Assembly (NCBI RefSeq): GCF_011299615.1
Contig: NZ_CP049861.1
Coordinates: forward strand, 434,001-498,000
Source: Erysipelothrix sp. HDW6C
GTDB taxonomy: Bacteria; Bacillota_I; Bacilli_A; Erysipelotrichales; Erysipelotrichaceae
DNA length: 64,000 bases
Reading direction: 5' to 3'
Shown: in pieces, positions 43,301 to 53,200 of the stretch
Position numbering within the stretch: the stretch's first letter is position 1
Layout of the letters: each line of letters starts with the position of its first letter
Translations under genes and position numbers: made by a program
The notes under the pieces: model-generated
The model's input: only the letters and a program-made list of their open reading frames with translations
What the model was told of the DNA's origin: nothing
Databases searched by the model: none

Positions 43301-44828
43301 CGTGATTACGGCAGCACGTCCTGACAACAGTGCACAACTCACAGAAACGATCAAACTTGAAGTTGTCCCAGCAATGAGTGGAACACAAACCCTCAGTGTG
43401 GATATTGAAGACTTGAAGACGATGGATAAGGATGCAATCCTCGCAATGGTGAGTCCATCGGCATGGAATGTAGCGGATGGTATCTCAAAGACAGTCGTGA
43501 CATCCTTTACAATTACCGAAACGATTAACGAAGTGGTTGGAACCCAAACACTCACCGTCGTCGCTGACAATGGGGAAACACTCAGTGTAACCCTTACGGT
43601 TACAGAGATTGTCCCAGACCTTGAACTCAGTGTGACCAATACAACCCTTTATGTAAAAGAAGGCGATGTGATTGATAACACATGGATTCAAGACAAGGCT
43701 GTGGTATCATACAGTCCAAGCAACGCTGTGATCAGTGTCGTTGGCTCTGTTGATACAGATACACCCGGTAACCAAAGTGTTACAATCAAAGCAACATTCC
43801 GTGATCAAACACAAACAAGACCCGTTCAAGTGAGTGTGATGCCGAAGATGGGCGCGATGAATACAAATGTCAGTTTGTCATTGAGTGAGCTTAGTGATGT
43901 TAGGGTTTTAGAACTTGTGGCACCTATAGCATGGAATACAAACAACCCATTGAATGCTACTGAAGTCACAGGATTCACCGTTGAGAACATGCCATCGACA
44001 TCGGGAACATTCAATAACGTTGTGATTAAGGCTGCCAATGGCGAGTCTGTCACAGTGAGTGTTACCGTAGTCAATGACGTAGTGGCAACAACGGACTATT
44101 CAATTATTGCCGATAGTGTGCGTATCAATATTCATGACTTAAAGAATGCGGACTTCATTGCATTATCCAATGCAACCGGTCTAAAGACAGTCAAGAATAC
44201 CGATGGCGATGTTCTTTATACCGAAGCAGCACCAGTCTCTGTGAAGAGTGCATTACCTGAAACAGTCGGTACATACACGATGACACTTCAAGCAGGAACG
44301 ATAACGAAAGATATTCAAGTGGTTGTCTACGATACAGGATTCTTAGAAATCCAAGCGAAAGATGTCAGCATGAAGTGGTCTGAATTTAGTTCCATGAGCG
44401 AAGCAGAACTGGAAGCAGAACTCTTGAAACGCAGTGGAGCGAAAGTTGTGAATACGACCACAGGTGAAGAGTACGGAAGCGATGCGATTGAAGTGAAACA
44501 TAACTTGAAGAGCGTGGTAACAGGACCTGGAACCTATGAAGTATCTTTGAACTATTCGTTGAACCAAAACAATTTGGGTGTGCGAACAAAATACACACGA
44601 AGCAATGAAAGTGTTGTGGAGTTTTCATCAAAAATCACCTTAACGGTTGATAATGATACTGAAAACCCAGCAGTCCCTGTGAATCCAGGAAAGAATGATG
44701 GAACAAACAATCCATTACTTCCAGGAACAGGAATGGCACCCGTTGCACCAATTTATGCATCAACGATTGCGTTACTCGGAGTCTTGATTCTTGCAGTCAA
44801 GAAACTACGCGAGGAACTACGTAAGTAA
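37308..44828 (+). CDS. LPGTG-anchored giant surface protein A
   Basis: 2506 residues. A signal peptide (about 1-31) is followed by a large beta-rich N-terminal region (about 32-755), a conserved linker region, an SdrD-B/Cna-B-like domain near 975-1080 (ISGKLFLDKNQNGIFDAGDE), an Ig-like domain near 1130-1220 (SSDNTVATV), an HYR-like domain near 1225-1305, and then alternating repeats of two types. One carries the pattern LYV-x-x-x-D(V/A)-x-D-x-x-WI; the other resembles the repeat of the two-component membrane proteins (ILAMVSPSAWNVADG). The C-terminus has LPGTG (2471-2475), a hydrophobic helix and KKLREELRK, a sortase signal. No sortase gene is in the window. From about residue 756 on it is almost identical to protein B at 47251. 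Likely a cell-wall adhesin or fibre with a variable head. Start by AGGAGGAAATT. Confidence 0.93.
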   Translation: MKKLFTSLLAMIIAVASFATSGVGVTSVFADGNSSSDNNLSISIPNYDENVGWTAGEIYELFISAKFTDNLNVKKQIEITLPEGIRFEKIPMAKTEDFVDPKVNTIATWSQYIKDVQHPTRNPEYQSYNNKLVYTIDSSMKSLKFDTISVSVDMTLYYGPKLFKESEGNGISVKLIENDILDSKTSIDVKAVGNSIMNFSRETTVVMEAFPEDGRKYNSDLYSVYRAGHGYGQPFYLKGAEIETHYPDQMKVFSRYGDPAYIGDSIIDEENKIVKTTYNIPYHFGIPGKNMYPYRGGMLTYEIPSSATPSQKVDGKYVPYVAPVTTGRVIAYDGTVIEVGNRYQMKHVVLDVNDPEANNERIEIRADNRYYSSGKEAADGNDYKILASTFSLINGASQTKKKQWIEYIVGDGFLADEVSLPVMPTQPKPSIVYYRTNFDDVNAPLREATGSQIMKSLNAFGTYGYGVNRKSVGLQNNEYITYVKAYVGDIGTVSDPTFYTGRTTLYAFGKMVDDENVKTATMTLRTWSDNGSGGAAANSENIKTAQVIRENIGAENLQARSSVNANGTIIAGGKNGSETIEPMWVTTHLANNGYNYSNRANIVQNPTIYVRIPKYTNAAKTDISGLQLVNNMITVSQKMNDKLEYTVSAPYYSSVDESTIYKITTKNANYGYYFGEMSTFGLATEKYAQPIAINFQLEASIVGSGNYDLAQMIFFEMPNGNAYYPVNGQIGNMMDTLGIRESGSVRSISRVNSVPISVISQKALLVDTYFKKQGSEIREPAYNPTLGNAVDFTAGSESGYYVDIMNNSGEAMTELTTYVPSPKTGIDFGDLIHGEGGETFNWDMTIIPVYETEVYVRNDAGVIVKLEDGPEKQAIENKYKVSYSNTARDENFADATFNQSSPNGETTMIRIKNVGGMDDGERIVYKFTYLIAETSQTIKDHPEKLTTVNAFRPYYEFASSTASGSQVGTLAAGRLEMAEISGKLFLDKNQNGIFDAGDEVLDQVNIKAQAKNKDTGIFDGDISEGMTDENGHYKLDVAVGEYRVDFNELLSMDDYEDYQYFTIPKQGSDDAVDSDVAYITKDDLIAGTVVVDSLDDVHASAISAGVLDYQGQVKADSLEDVELLAPLSGPQSLPQTQSVEFTLTNILNMDLIDQDSLVWTSSDNTVATVAQNSEKLFGGDITAKKVGVTTITVTFKDVFGNDQTLSVNVNVNPNTAPEFTFPTAGKTVTFEAKANTEANKIQAWTDVFAGLEAHDAEDGEMIDKIAYSVLPENFDVSVAGTTEIIISVTDSDGNKTQDTLTVIVTDTTAPDLAITNNHLYILQTDVNEVVETSWVKEHGVISYSDIVTAEEDLTVTYTGLSSVNTTTPGDTQFSVRVVDEAGNDVEKTVTVTIVPKMSANASITLIPSEVAGADWKTLSGVVAYKVSPTSSVPYTVFDIDATSVLTTPGTYTLTITTEDGQTTTVSVVVVGASVENYDLYVNLDDVKDEAWFITEAGIVASPVSGSVTNLDLSGVDFTTAGDYDITISVSYDGKTGTLDQTLKVHVLPYLSAKAVVMDAQGLTAENLAQKILTASQAVAYDTSDATQKVAYPLTLEAGYTVDTSGVTIANGEYTAVITAPNGETVSVSVKITEDATISVDSPLYSRTGTVRDMDWIKHESNMSWTPSNRVPTINGTVDYTTAGTYNLSAAITNGTDTDSAAFSVIIMDNMKPTLENLVINATEVSTLNLVERVGIKAYDLSNPLQAVETAVSVGGETIQPVEGTYNVIFTAADNTPVNYTVTVVETVTITADHSDLYVRMGNVKDTAWIASEAGLTITPSTLTPTFTGSVDYGVAGDYEVVLRVAKSDTDFAETTITVHVVAPISGHDIVVNATDVAGLDLSALVQRTETTSWIVDDAHTAHVALANEYTLGGETILNTEGDYAITLSTSQETKNINVTVIEDLELNVTHEKLYVKQGDAKDASWIETTAGITSGPLSTVLSIDESAVDYATAGIYDVVITAARPDNSAQLTETIKLEVVPAMSGTQTLSVDIEDLKTMDKDAILAMVSPSAWNVADGISKTVVTSFTITETINEVVGTQTLTVVADNGETLSVTLTVTEIVPDLELSVTNTTLYVKEGDVIDNTWIQDKAVVSYSPSNAVISVVGSVDTDTPGNQSVTIKATFRDQTQTRPVQVSVMPKMGAMNTNVSLSLSELSDVRVLELVAPIAWNTNNPLNATEVTGFTVENMPSTSGTFNNVVIKAANGESVTVSVTVVNDVVATTDYSIIADSVRINIHDLKNADFIALSNATGLKTVKNTDGDVLYTEAAPVSVKSALPETVGTYTMTLQAGTITKDIQVVVYDTGFLEIQAKDVSMKWSEFSSMSEAELEAELLKRSGAKVVNTTTGEEYGSDAIEVKHNLKSVVTGPGTYEVSLNYSLNQNNLGVRTKYTRSNESVVEFSSKITLTVDNDTENPAVPVNPGKNDGTNNPLLPGTGMAPVAPIYASTIALLGVLILAVKKLREELRK

Positions 44829-44834
44829 TCAACT

Positions 44835-44895
44835 CGCATTGCGACTTCGTAAGAACACTCTATGTGTTCACCATGCGAAGTCGCTTTGCATTTTA
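44835..44895 (+). terminator. Terminator after surface protein A
   Basis: Stem GCGACTTCG / CGAAGTCGC enclosing a second hairpin GAACAC / GTGTTC, followed by a T-rich stretch. Confidence 0.82.
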
Positions 44896-44981
44896 TTAAA
44901 CTGAAAATAGGGTATAATAGAGGAAGATAATGTAGCGCGTGTTACATACAAAGACGAATTGAAAGACTGAAGAGGAAACCT

Positions 44982-45656
44982 ATGAACAAAATATTACTCG
45001 TAGAAGATAACCCCGAATACCTAAATCTACTTGAACGTATTCTCAAAAGAAATGGTTATGATGTAGACATTGCGGATAACCCCATAAAAGGTCTCGAGTT
45101 ATTGGCAAAGCATAAATATGATTTATTAATATCTGATTTATACCTCGAAGCCATTGATGGCATTCAATTAATTACCGCTGCAAAAAACATCGACGGTGAT
45201 ATCAAAACAATCATTCTTACTGGAAATCCAGCAGAAGCAACAGAAATGGCAGCTGTAGAAAGTAATGTCGATCTTTACTTAGAAAAAAGCAAAAGTATGA
45301 ATCTTGTACTAAAATACATTGAGCAAGTTCTTAAGAACAAAGTTGGATCAGCTGCAAGAGAAATGATTCTGGAATCAAAGCAACAAAAACTAATCGTAAA
45401 TCTCAAAACACATGAGGTGCATCGCGATGGAATGCTAATTGATTTAACACCGATTGAATTCCACATACTGCAATTGTTTCTTGAGCGAAAAAATGAAAAA
45501 CTTACACGAGAAGAAATTATCGAAGCAGTTTGGGGAAACGAAGATGCTGTGCCTCGAATCATTGATGTTCATATTAAGAACCTTCGTGACAAACTGAATG
45601 TATTTTCTATTGTAACGGTACGTGGCTATGGCTACAAATGGAATGAAAAAGAATAA
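44982..45656 (+). CDS. OmpR-family response regulator, cassette 2
   Basis: 224 residues. Receiver with EDN at 8-10 and phospho-acceptor Asp52 (ISDLYLE); the receiver motif that is usually Lys-Pro reads LEKSKSM. The C-terminal winged helix ends VRGYGYKWNEKE. It is very close to the cassette 3 regulator. A TATAAT hexamer at 44913-44918 could be the -10, but no -35 is at proper distance. It lies between the two near-identical giant genes, which carry matching direct repeats in their promoters. Confidence 0.93.
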   Translation: MNKILLVEDNPEYLNLLERILKRNGYDVDIADNPIKGLELLAKHKYDLLISDLYLEAIDGIQLITAAKNIDGDIKTIILTGNPAEATEMAAVESNVDLYLEKSKSMNLVLKYIEQVLKNKVGSAAREMILESKQQKLIVNLKTHEVHRDGMLIDLTPIEFHILQLFLERKNEKLTREEIIEAVWGNEDAVPRIIDVHIKNLRDKLNVFSIVTVRGYGYKWNEKE

Positions 45657-47025
45657 TAAACTTAAAATTTTAAGTGTACTTATAGCAACTGCATATTGCA
45701 TCATCGCGGTTGTCTTTTTCATGAATATGATTAATATTGATGAAGACTTTGCGAAACGAGAGCAGTCTTATATTAGAGATGTCGAAGCAAAGATTGAAAA
45801 TGCACTGTCGCAAGATGTAGATACTATCCCGGATGAACTCAAGGATTTAACACGAGCGATTCCTCTGGAAATAACGGTTGATGATGGGAAAAAAGTTATC
45901 TTTACAACCGTTCCGTTTGAAATTGGTGATGAACTGTATGGTCAAACTAACAAACTCATTACGCTGATCGAATCTAAGGGTGAGTTTTTAGGCGATGAGA
46001 TTGACTTCAATGTGCGCTATGTAATTTATAAAATGCCAGAGGGACCATTCTATCGTGACTTCTTCTACAAACAAATCGCTTTAATTTCAATTGCATTTGG
46101 AATCTTGAGTGTAACAACCATTGGTCTTTCACAGATATTTGTGAAACCATTACGGAAGATCCGTGAATCAATTGAAAAAGTCAGTGATTATAAATTTGAT
46201 GAATTACCGAAAAGTGATGATGCCATCAACAAAGAATTTGGCGATCTTGCTCAGAAACTAGAAAGTGGAATTCATGCTGTTTCCCTACAACATACTGAAC
46301 TGGAAACAGAATTACAAATTCAAAGAGAACGCCTCAATAACTCACTGAGTGTCTCGCGCTCATTTATACATGATTTCAAAACACCCCTTCATCAATTGAT
46401 CTTAGAGAATGATTTCTTTATTTCAAAACTTGATGAAGAAAACGATGAAGTCCGTGAGCTTGTACAAATCAATAACGACGTCATTAACCGACTCATGACA
46501 AATCTCAACGATGTGCTTGCAATCATGAAGGACGACATTCATACACGAATTCAAGATAAAGAGTTGGTGTCACTAGAGGAGGTTATCTTCGAAACTGTTA
46601 ATATCTTTACACCTACTGTTCGACTCAACAATTTGATTATGGATGTGTCCGTGGATGAAGTTGATGATATTGAGATTAATAAACCAACCCTTCGCTTGTT
46701 GATACATAACCTTGTATCAAATATGGTTCAGTATGCGCAAGAAGGGACAGAACTCTTAATCACAGTCGAAAATTCGGGTGAGAATGTAATGTTAATTTTT
46801 GAGAACGAAAGTAGTGAAGAGAACTCGAAAGCAATGAAAGCGAGTGAGCAAATCTTTAATGCCGTAAGTGATGACTACAAAAAATCACACAAGTATAGCA
46901 GTGGTAATGGCTTATTCTTAATTAAAGACCTAACATCAATTCTTTCAGGCACTTATAATTTTGCAATAAATAACGAGGTGGTGAAGATTACGATAGTCGT
47001 TCCCAAACACCCTGCAGAGTTATAA
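45643..47025 (+). CDS. Sensor histidine kinase, cassette 2
   Basis: 460 residues from the ATG at 45643, which lies in the last codons of the regulator (14-nt overlap); an in-frame ATG at 45622 is also possible. Two membrane helices (about 10-29 and 145-166) flank a sensor of about 110 residues ending in YKMPEGPFY. Phospho-acceptor FIHDFKTPL (His243), N-box HNLVSNMVQYA, ENESS in place of the G1 box, and G2 SGNGLFLIKDL. Unlike cassettes 1, 3 and 4 it is not followed by the small repeat-bearing membrane protein; the next gene is giant surface protein B. Confidence 0.92.
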   Translation: MKKNNKLKILSVLIATAYCIIAVVFFMNMINIDEDFAKREQSYIRDVEAKIENALSQDVDTIPDELKDLTRAIPLEITVDDGKKVIFTTVPFEIGDELYGQTNKLITLIESKGEFLGDEIDFNVRYVIYKMPEGPFYRDFFYKQIALISIAFGILSVTTIGLSQIFVKPLRKIRESIEKVSDYKFDELPKSDDAINKEFGDLAQKLESGIHAVSLQHTELETELQIQRERLNNSLSVSRSFIHDFKTPLHQLILENDFFISKLDEENDEVRELVQINNDVINRLMTNLNDVLAIMKDDIHTRIQDKELVSLEEVIFETVNIFTPTVRLNNLIMDVSVDEVDDIEINKPTLRLLIHNLVSNMVQYAQEGTELLITVENSGENVMLIFENESSEENSKAMKASEQIFNAVSDDYKKSHKYSSGNGLFLIKDLTSILSGTYNFAINNEVVKITIVVPKHPAEL

Positions 47026-47060
47026 ATAAACAATAGTTAAGTAAATATTAATATATAAAG

Positions 47061-47093
47061 ACAAAAGCCGTTAAAACAAGAAACGGCTTTTCT
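47061..47093 (+). terminator. Terminator after cassette 2
   Basis: Stem AAAAGCCGTT / AACGGCTTTT with an AT-rich loop and a T-rich end. Confidence 0.87.
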
Positions 47094-47132
47094 TATGAAA
47101 TTGGAGTTTGAAACAGATGCTATGAAAAGCAG

Positions 47133-47179
47133 TTAATGTCGGCAAATCGTTTTTTCATGACATGGAACAATATTATTAA
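47133..47179 (+). promoter_or_regulatory. Paired direct repeats and -10 of the second 2506-residue gene
   Basis: TTAATGTCGG (47133-47142) and TTCATGACAT (47154-47163), 21 bp start to start, then 10 bp to TATTAA (47174-47179). Spacing is identical to that at 37185-37231, and the alignment runs without gaps into GGTGATA. Confidence 0.68.
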
Positions 47180-47250
47180 CTAATGGGTGATACCATTGGG
47201 ATTATATGAATTGTGTGGTTTGTTGAGTCTGCAATTCTTAGGAGGAAGTT

Positions 47251-50200
47251 ATGAAAAAACTAATAACAAGCTTATTATCCTTAATGCTCGTTGTGACATC
47301 GTTCGCAATGCCATTTAGTGCAACCTATGCAAACGAAAATAATAAGCAAGATGGAAATCTCAGTGTTGCGATTCCATCATATAATCCAACAACGGGATGG
47401 GCACCCGGTGTAGTAAATGAAATGAAAATCAGTGCTGCTTTTACCGATTCTTCAAATATCGGTAAAAAGGTTAGAATTACGTTACCCGAAGGGCTGCGTT
47501 TTGAAAAGATACCTGTAGCAACTCCTAATGATATTGTAGACAAAGAAGTCGATACTTTAGCGACATGGTCTGGTTATATTGACAGTATGACCCACCCAGT
47601 AAGACACCCAGAGTACAATTCGTACAATGGTGTTTTAGAGTACACAATTGAATCATCGATTTCATCGTTAAAGATGGACAGCATTTCAATTTCAGTTGAT
47701 ATGACTGTCTATTATGGTGCTAAAGAATTCAAAGCATCGGAAGGCAATGGAATCAAAGTTGAGCTACTTGAAGATGAGACGGTCACATCAAAAATTGATA
47801 TGGATGTAAGCAGTAAAACAAGTACTGTTCTAAGATTATACACAGATGGAAAGCAATTAAAAGGGCTTCCAGAAGATGGCGTAAAATACACAAGTTATGC
47901 TCCATACGTCTATCGTGATGGTGCGGGATATGGTCAAGCTTTTTACTTAAAAAAAGGATATTTTGAAACGCCTTATCCAGAACAAATGAAGATAACTGGT
48001 GTACATGGAAGCCCATTACAAGCAACAGTTGAAAATGATGAAACAAATCGTATTTTGAAATATACATATAATAAACCAATGGTAAATGGCATCCCAGGTC
48101 ATACATATTTTGCGTATACTGGAGCATCATTTGTCATGGAAATTCCATCAAGTGCAACACCTTCAATTAAAGGAACTGATGGAAAATATATTCCATATAA
48201 AGCTGCAGCACCAATTACTGCACAGGTTGAGGCGTACGACGGAAAGTTAATCGATATCACAACAAATAAATATGTTGTTGAGCATACAGTTCTTGATCCA
48301 AGCGATCCGGAAGTTAACAATGAACGTCTTGAATTGTCCACAGTTGTTCGTAATTTCAGCGTTGGAAAACTTCCAGCAAACGGCGAAGAGTACAAAATAA
48401 CCGCAGATACATTCCGTTTTGTTAATGGTGCGAAGCCGAAAGTTAACCAATGGATGGAGTATACCATTAATGAGAACTTCCAAGTTGATGAAATTTCATT
48501 CCCAGTAAGTTTTGGTCAGCCAAAACCAAAAGAATTCTACTACAAGACGAATTTTGATGCCGAAGGCGCTCCATTGAGAAAAGCAACTTCTACGCAAATC
48601 GTTACAACAAGAGCAAATGGCTCAATCCAAGGATATGGTATTACGCGTGACACTGTTGCCTTACAAAACAATGAATACATTGTTTATGCGAAAGTGTTTG
48701 TTGGTAATATTGGCGTTCATAGCGGTGGAGAAGCGAATTTTGTTACAGCTTCAACGCTATATGCATTTGGGAAATTAGTGGATGATCCCACAATCACTTC
48801 AGCACCTGTATCATTAAGAACATGGTCAGATGACGGGAATGGTGGGGTACTCGCTAATTCAGAAAACTATAAAGAATCGTATATCCGACGTGACGAGAAC
48901 GGACTTGAAAACCTTAACTCAGATATTACTAAAGGAAATAACGGTTCAGTAATTGCAGGGGGAATGGTTGGTTCTGAAAAAGTTGATCCTCTTGATGTAA
49001 CTGTGAACTTAAACTCGCGTAATTACTACAACTACAGTGGTGGAGCCTTAATTATTCAAAATCCGACCATGTATATTCGTGTGCCGAAGTATACAGATGC
49101 AGGCATGACAGATGTGAGTGGTTTGAGTTTGATTGAAAACAGTATTAAAGTTACCCAAGCAAACAACAATGATCTTGAATATGAAGTAAGTGGTCCAACT
49201 TACAGTAGTGTAGATGGTTCCGCAATCTATAAAGTAACTACTAAGAATGCAAACTATGGATTCTATTTTGGGAAACGTGCAGCAGGAACTTCAAAAGCGC
49301 CTTATGCACTCAACAGCATTCAACTACATTACAAACTTGAAGCATCTATTATTGGTTCTGGAACGTATGACTATCGTGATATGGTGTTTTTTGAAATGAC
49401 AGATGGTCGTGCATTTACACCAGGGAGTGCCCAAGCGGGTAATGTTCCGGATCCTTTCGATGTTCGTGGCGATGGTAAAGCAGGTTCTATATCACGCGTT
49501 AATACTGCTTCTCTAAGTGTAATATCGCAAAAAGCCTTGCTGATTGATACATACTTTAAGAAACAAGGCAGTGATTATCGTGAACCTGCATACAACCCGA
49601 CACTCGGAAATGCCGTTGATTTCACTGCGGGTTCCGAAGCCGGTTACTTCGTGGATATCATGAATAACTCTGGGGAGGCGATGACCGAGCTTACGACCTA
49701 TGTCCCTTCTCCAAAAACAGGCATTGATTTTGGGGATCTCATTCATGGTGAGGGTGGCGAAACCTTCAACTGGGATATGACCATCATTCCTGTCTACGAA
49801 ACCGAAGTGTATGTTCGTAATGATGCAGGCGTTATCGTGAAACTGGAAGATGGCCCAGAAAAACAAGCCATTGAGAATAAATATAAAGTTTCCTATTCCA
49901 ACACGGCACGTGATGAGAACTTCGCCGAGGCAACCTTTGATCAATCCTCGCCCAATGGTGAAACAACCATGATTCGCATTAAGAATGTGGGTGGTATGGA
50001 TGATGGGGAACGTATTGTCTACAAGTTTACGTATCTTATTGCGGAAACAAGTCAAACAATTAAAGATCATCCCGAAAAACTCACGACTGTGAATGCCTTC
50101 CGTCCGTACTATAAGTTCAAGTCTGCAGCGGCTTCGGGTTCTAAAGCAGGAACCCTTGCAGCAGGTCGTCTTGAAATGGCAGAGATTAGTGGAAAACTCT

Positions 50201-53200
50201 TCTTAGATAAAAACCAAAACGGTATCTTTGATGCCGGTGATGAAGTCTTAGATCAAGTAAACATCAAAGCCCAAGCGAAGAATAAAGATACAGGCATCTT
50301 TGATGGTGATATCTCTGAGGGCATGACTGATGAGAATGGTCATTATAAACTCGATGTTGCCGTGGGTGAGTATCGTGTTGATTTCAATGAATTACTCTCC
50401 ATGGATGACTATGAAGACTATCAATACTTCACAATTCCAAAACAAGGAAGTGATGATATTGTGGACTCGGATGTTGCGTACATCACCAAAGATGACTTGA
50501 TTGCCGGTACGGTTGTGGTGGACTCACTCGATGATGTGCATGCAAGTGCCATCTCTGCCGGTGTGCTTGACTATCAAGGACAAGTCAAAGCCGACAGCCT
50601 TGAGGATGTGGAACTCCTGGCACCACTCAGTGGACCGCAATCCTTACCGCAAACACAAAGTGTCGAGTTTACCCTCACAAACATCCTTAATATGGATCTG
50701 ATTGATCAAGATTCCTTAGTATGGACAAGCTCTGATAACACCGTTGCCACAGTCGCTCAAAACAGTGAGAAACTGTTTGGTGGTGATATCACGGCGAAGA
50801 AAGTCGGTGTGACGACTATCACTGTCACATTCAAGGATGTCTTTGGAAATGACCAAACACTCAGTGTCAATGTCAAAGTGAATCCAAATACAGCCCCTGA
50901 ATTTACCTTCCCAACAGCCGGTAAAACGGTAACTTTCGAAGCGAAAGCCAATACAGAAGCAAACAAGATTCAAGCATGGACGGATGTCTTTGCAGGCCTT
51001 GAAGCACATGACGGTGAAGATGGAGAAATGACCGATAAGATTGCTTACTCTGTCTTACCAGAGAACTTTGATGTCAGTGTCGCTGGAACTACAGAAATCA
51101 TCATCAGTGTTACCGATAGTGATGGAAACAAAACTCAAGATACCTTAACGGTTATCGTAACGGATACGACAGCCCCAGAACTTACAATCACAAACAACCA
51201 TTTATACATCCTTCAAACCGATGTAAATGAAGGTGTGGAAGCATCGTGGGTCAAAGAACACGGAGTCATTAGCTACAGTGATATTGTCACTGCCGAAGAG
51301 GACCTAACAGTAACCTATGCAGGCTTATCCAGTGTGAATACAACGACACCGGGTGATACACAATTCAGTGTCCGTGTTGTGGATGAAGCAGGGAATGATG
51401 TTGAGAAATCTGTCACGGTCACGATTGTACCGAAGATGAGTGCCAACGCAAGCATTACCCTTATTCCAAGTGAAGTCGCAGGTGCAGATTGGAAGACGTT
51501 ATCTGGAGTGGTTGCTTACAAAGTATCCCCAACCAGCAGTGTTCCTTATACAGTGTTTGATATCGATGCCACAAGCGTCTTGACAACACCCGGAACCTAC
51601 ACCTTAACCATCACAACCGAAGATGGCCAAACAACGACAGTATCTGTAGTCGTCGTGGGTGCCAGTGTTGAAAACTATGATCTTTATGTCAACTTAGATG
51701 ATGTGAAAGATGAAGCATGGTTCATTACGGAAGCAGGCATTGTCGCATCTCCAGTCAGTGGTTCTGTAACGAACCTTGATTTAAGTGGTGTTGATTTCAC
51801 AACAGCCGGTGATTATGACATCACCATCTCAGTAAGCTATGATGGCAAAACAGGAACCCTTGATCAAACACTCAAGGTCCATGTCCTCCCTTACTTAAGC
51901 GCGAAAGCCGTTGTGATGGATGCCCAAGGACTTACAGCAGAAAATCTTGCTCAGAAAATCTTAACCGCATCCCAAGCAGTCGCGTATGATACCAGCGATG
52001 CAACACAGAAAGTGGCCTACCCACTGACGCTTGAAGCAGGGTATACAGTGGACACCAGTGGTGTTACCATTGCGAATGGTGAGTACACAGCCGTGATTAC
52101 AGCTCCCAATGGAGAAACAGTCAGTGTCAGTGTGAAGATTACGGAAGATGCCACCATCAGTGTGGATTCCCCACTGTACTCACGTACCGGAACGGTTCGT
52201 GATATGGACTGGATTAAGCATGAATCAAACATGAGTTGGACCCCTTCAAACCGTGTACCAACGATTAATGGAACGGTTGATTATACAACCGCAGGAACCT
52301 ACAACCTCTCTGCAGCTATTACCAATGGTACAGATACAGACAGTGCAGCGTTCTCTGTGATTATCATGGATAACATGAAACCAACACTCGAAAACTTAGT
52401 CATCAATGCGACTGAAGTATCAACACTCAACTTGGTTGAGCGTGTCGGTATTAAAGCGTACGATCTAAGCAATCCACTTCAAGCGGTTGAAACAGCGGTG
52501 AGTGTGGGTGGTGAAACCATTCAACCTGTTGAAGGAACCTACAATGTAATCTTCACAGCTGCTGACAATACACCGGTCAATTATACCGTTACGGTAGTTG
52601 AAACGGTTACTATCAAAGCAGACCATAGCGACCTTTATGTTCGTATGGGAAATGTGAAAGACACTGCATGGATCGCAAGTGAAGCAGGACTTACAATCAC
52701 ACCGTCAACCTTAACCCCAACCTTCACAGGAAGTGTGGACTATGGTGTTGCCGGAGATTATGAAGTAGTGTTACGTGTTGCGAAGTCGGATACTGACTTT
52801 GCGGAAACAACCATTACCGTTCATGTCGTTGCACCAATCAGTGGTCATGATATTGTGGTGAATGCCACAGATGTAGCGGGACTTGATCTCTCTGCACTGG
52901 TACAACGTACTGAAACCACATCATGGATTGTGGATGATGCCCATACAGCCCATGTCGCCTTGGCGAATGAGTATACCTTGGGAGGCGAAACCATTCTGAA
53001 TACAGAAGGGGATTATGCTATTACCTTAAGTACATCACAAGAAACAAAGAACATCAATGTAACTGTAATTGAAGATTTAGAACTGAATGTGACTCATGAG
53101 AAACTGTATGTGAAACAAGGTGATGCGAAAGATGCATCATGGATTGAAACAACAGCGGGAATTACGTCTGGTCCATTAAGTACCGTCTTGTCGATTGATG

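Noticed and set aside
41200-44600. Repeat arrays of the giant genes as a CRISPR or satellite array
   Set aside because: The repeats are long diverged protein domains in one open frame, without identical short repeats and unique spacers.
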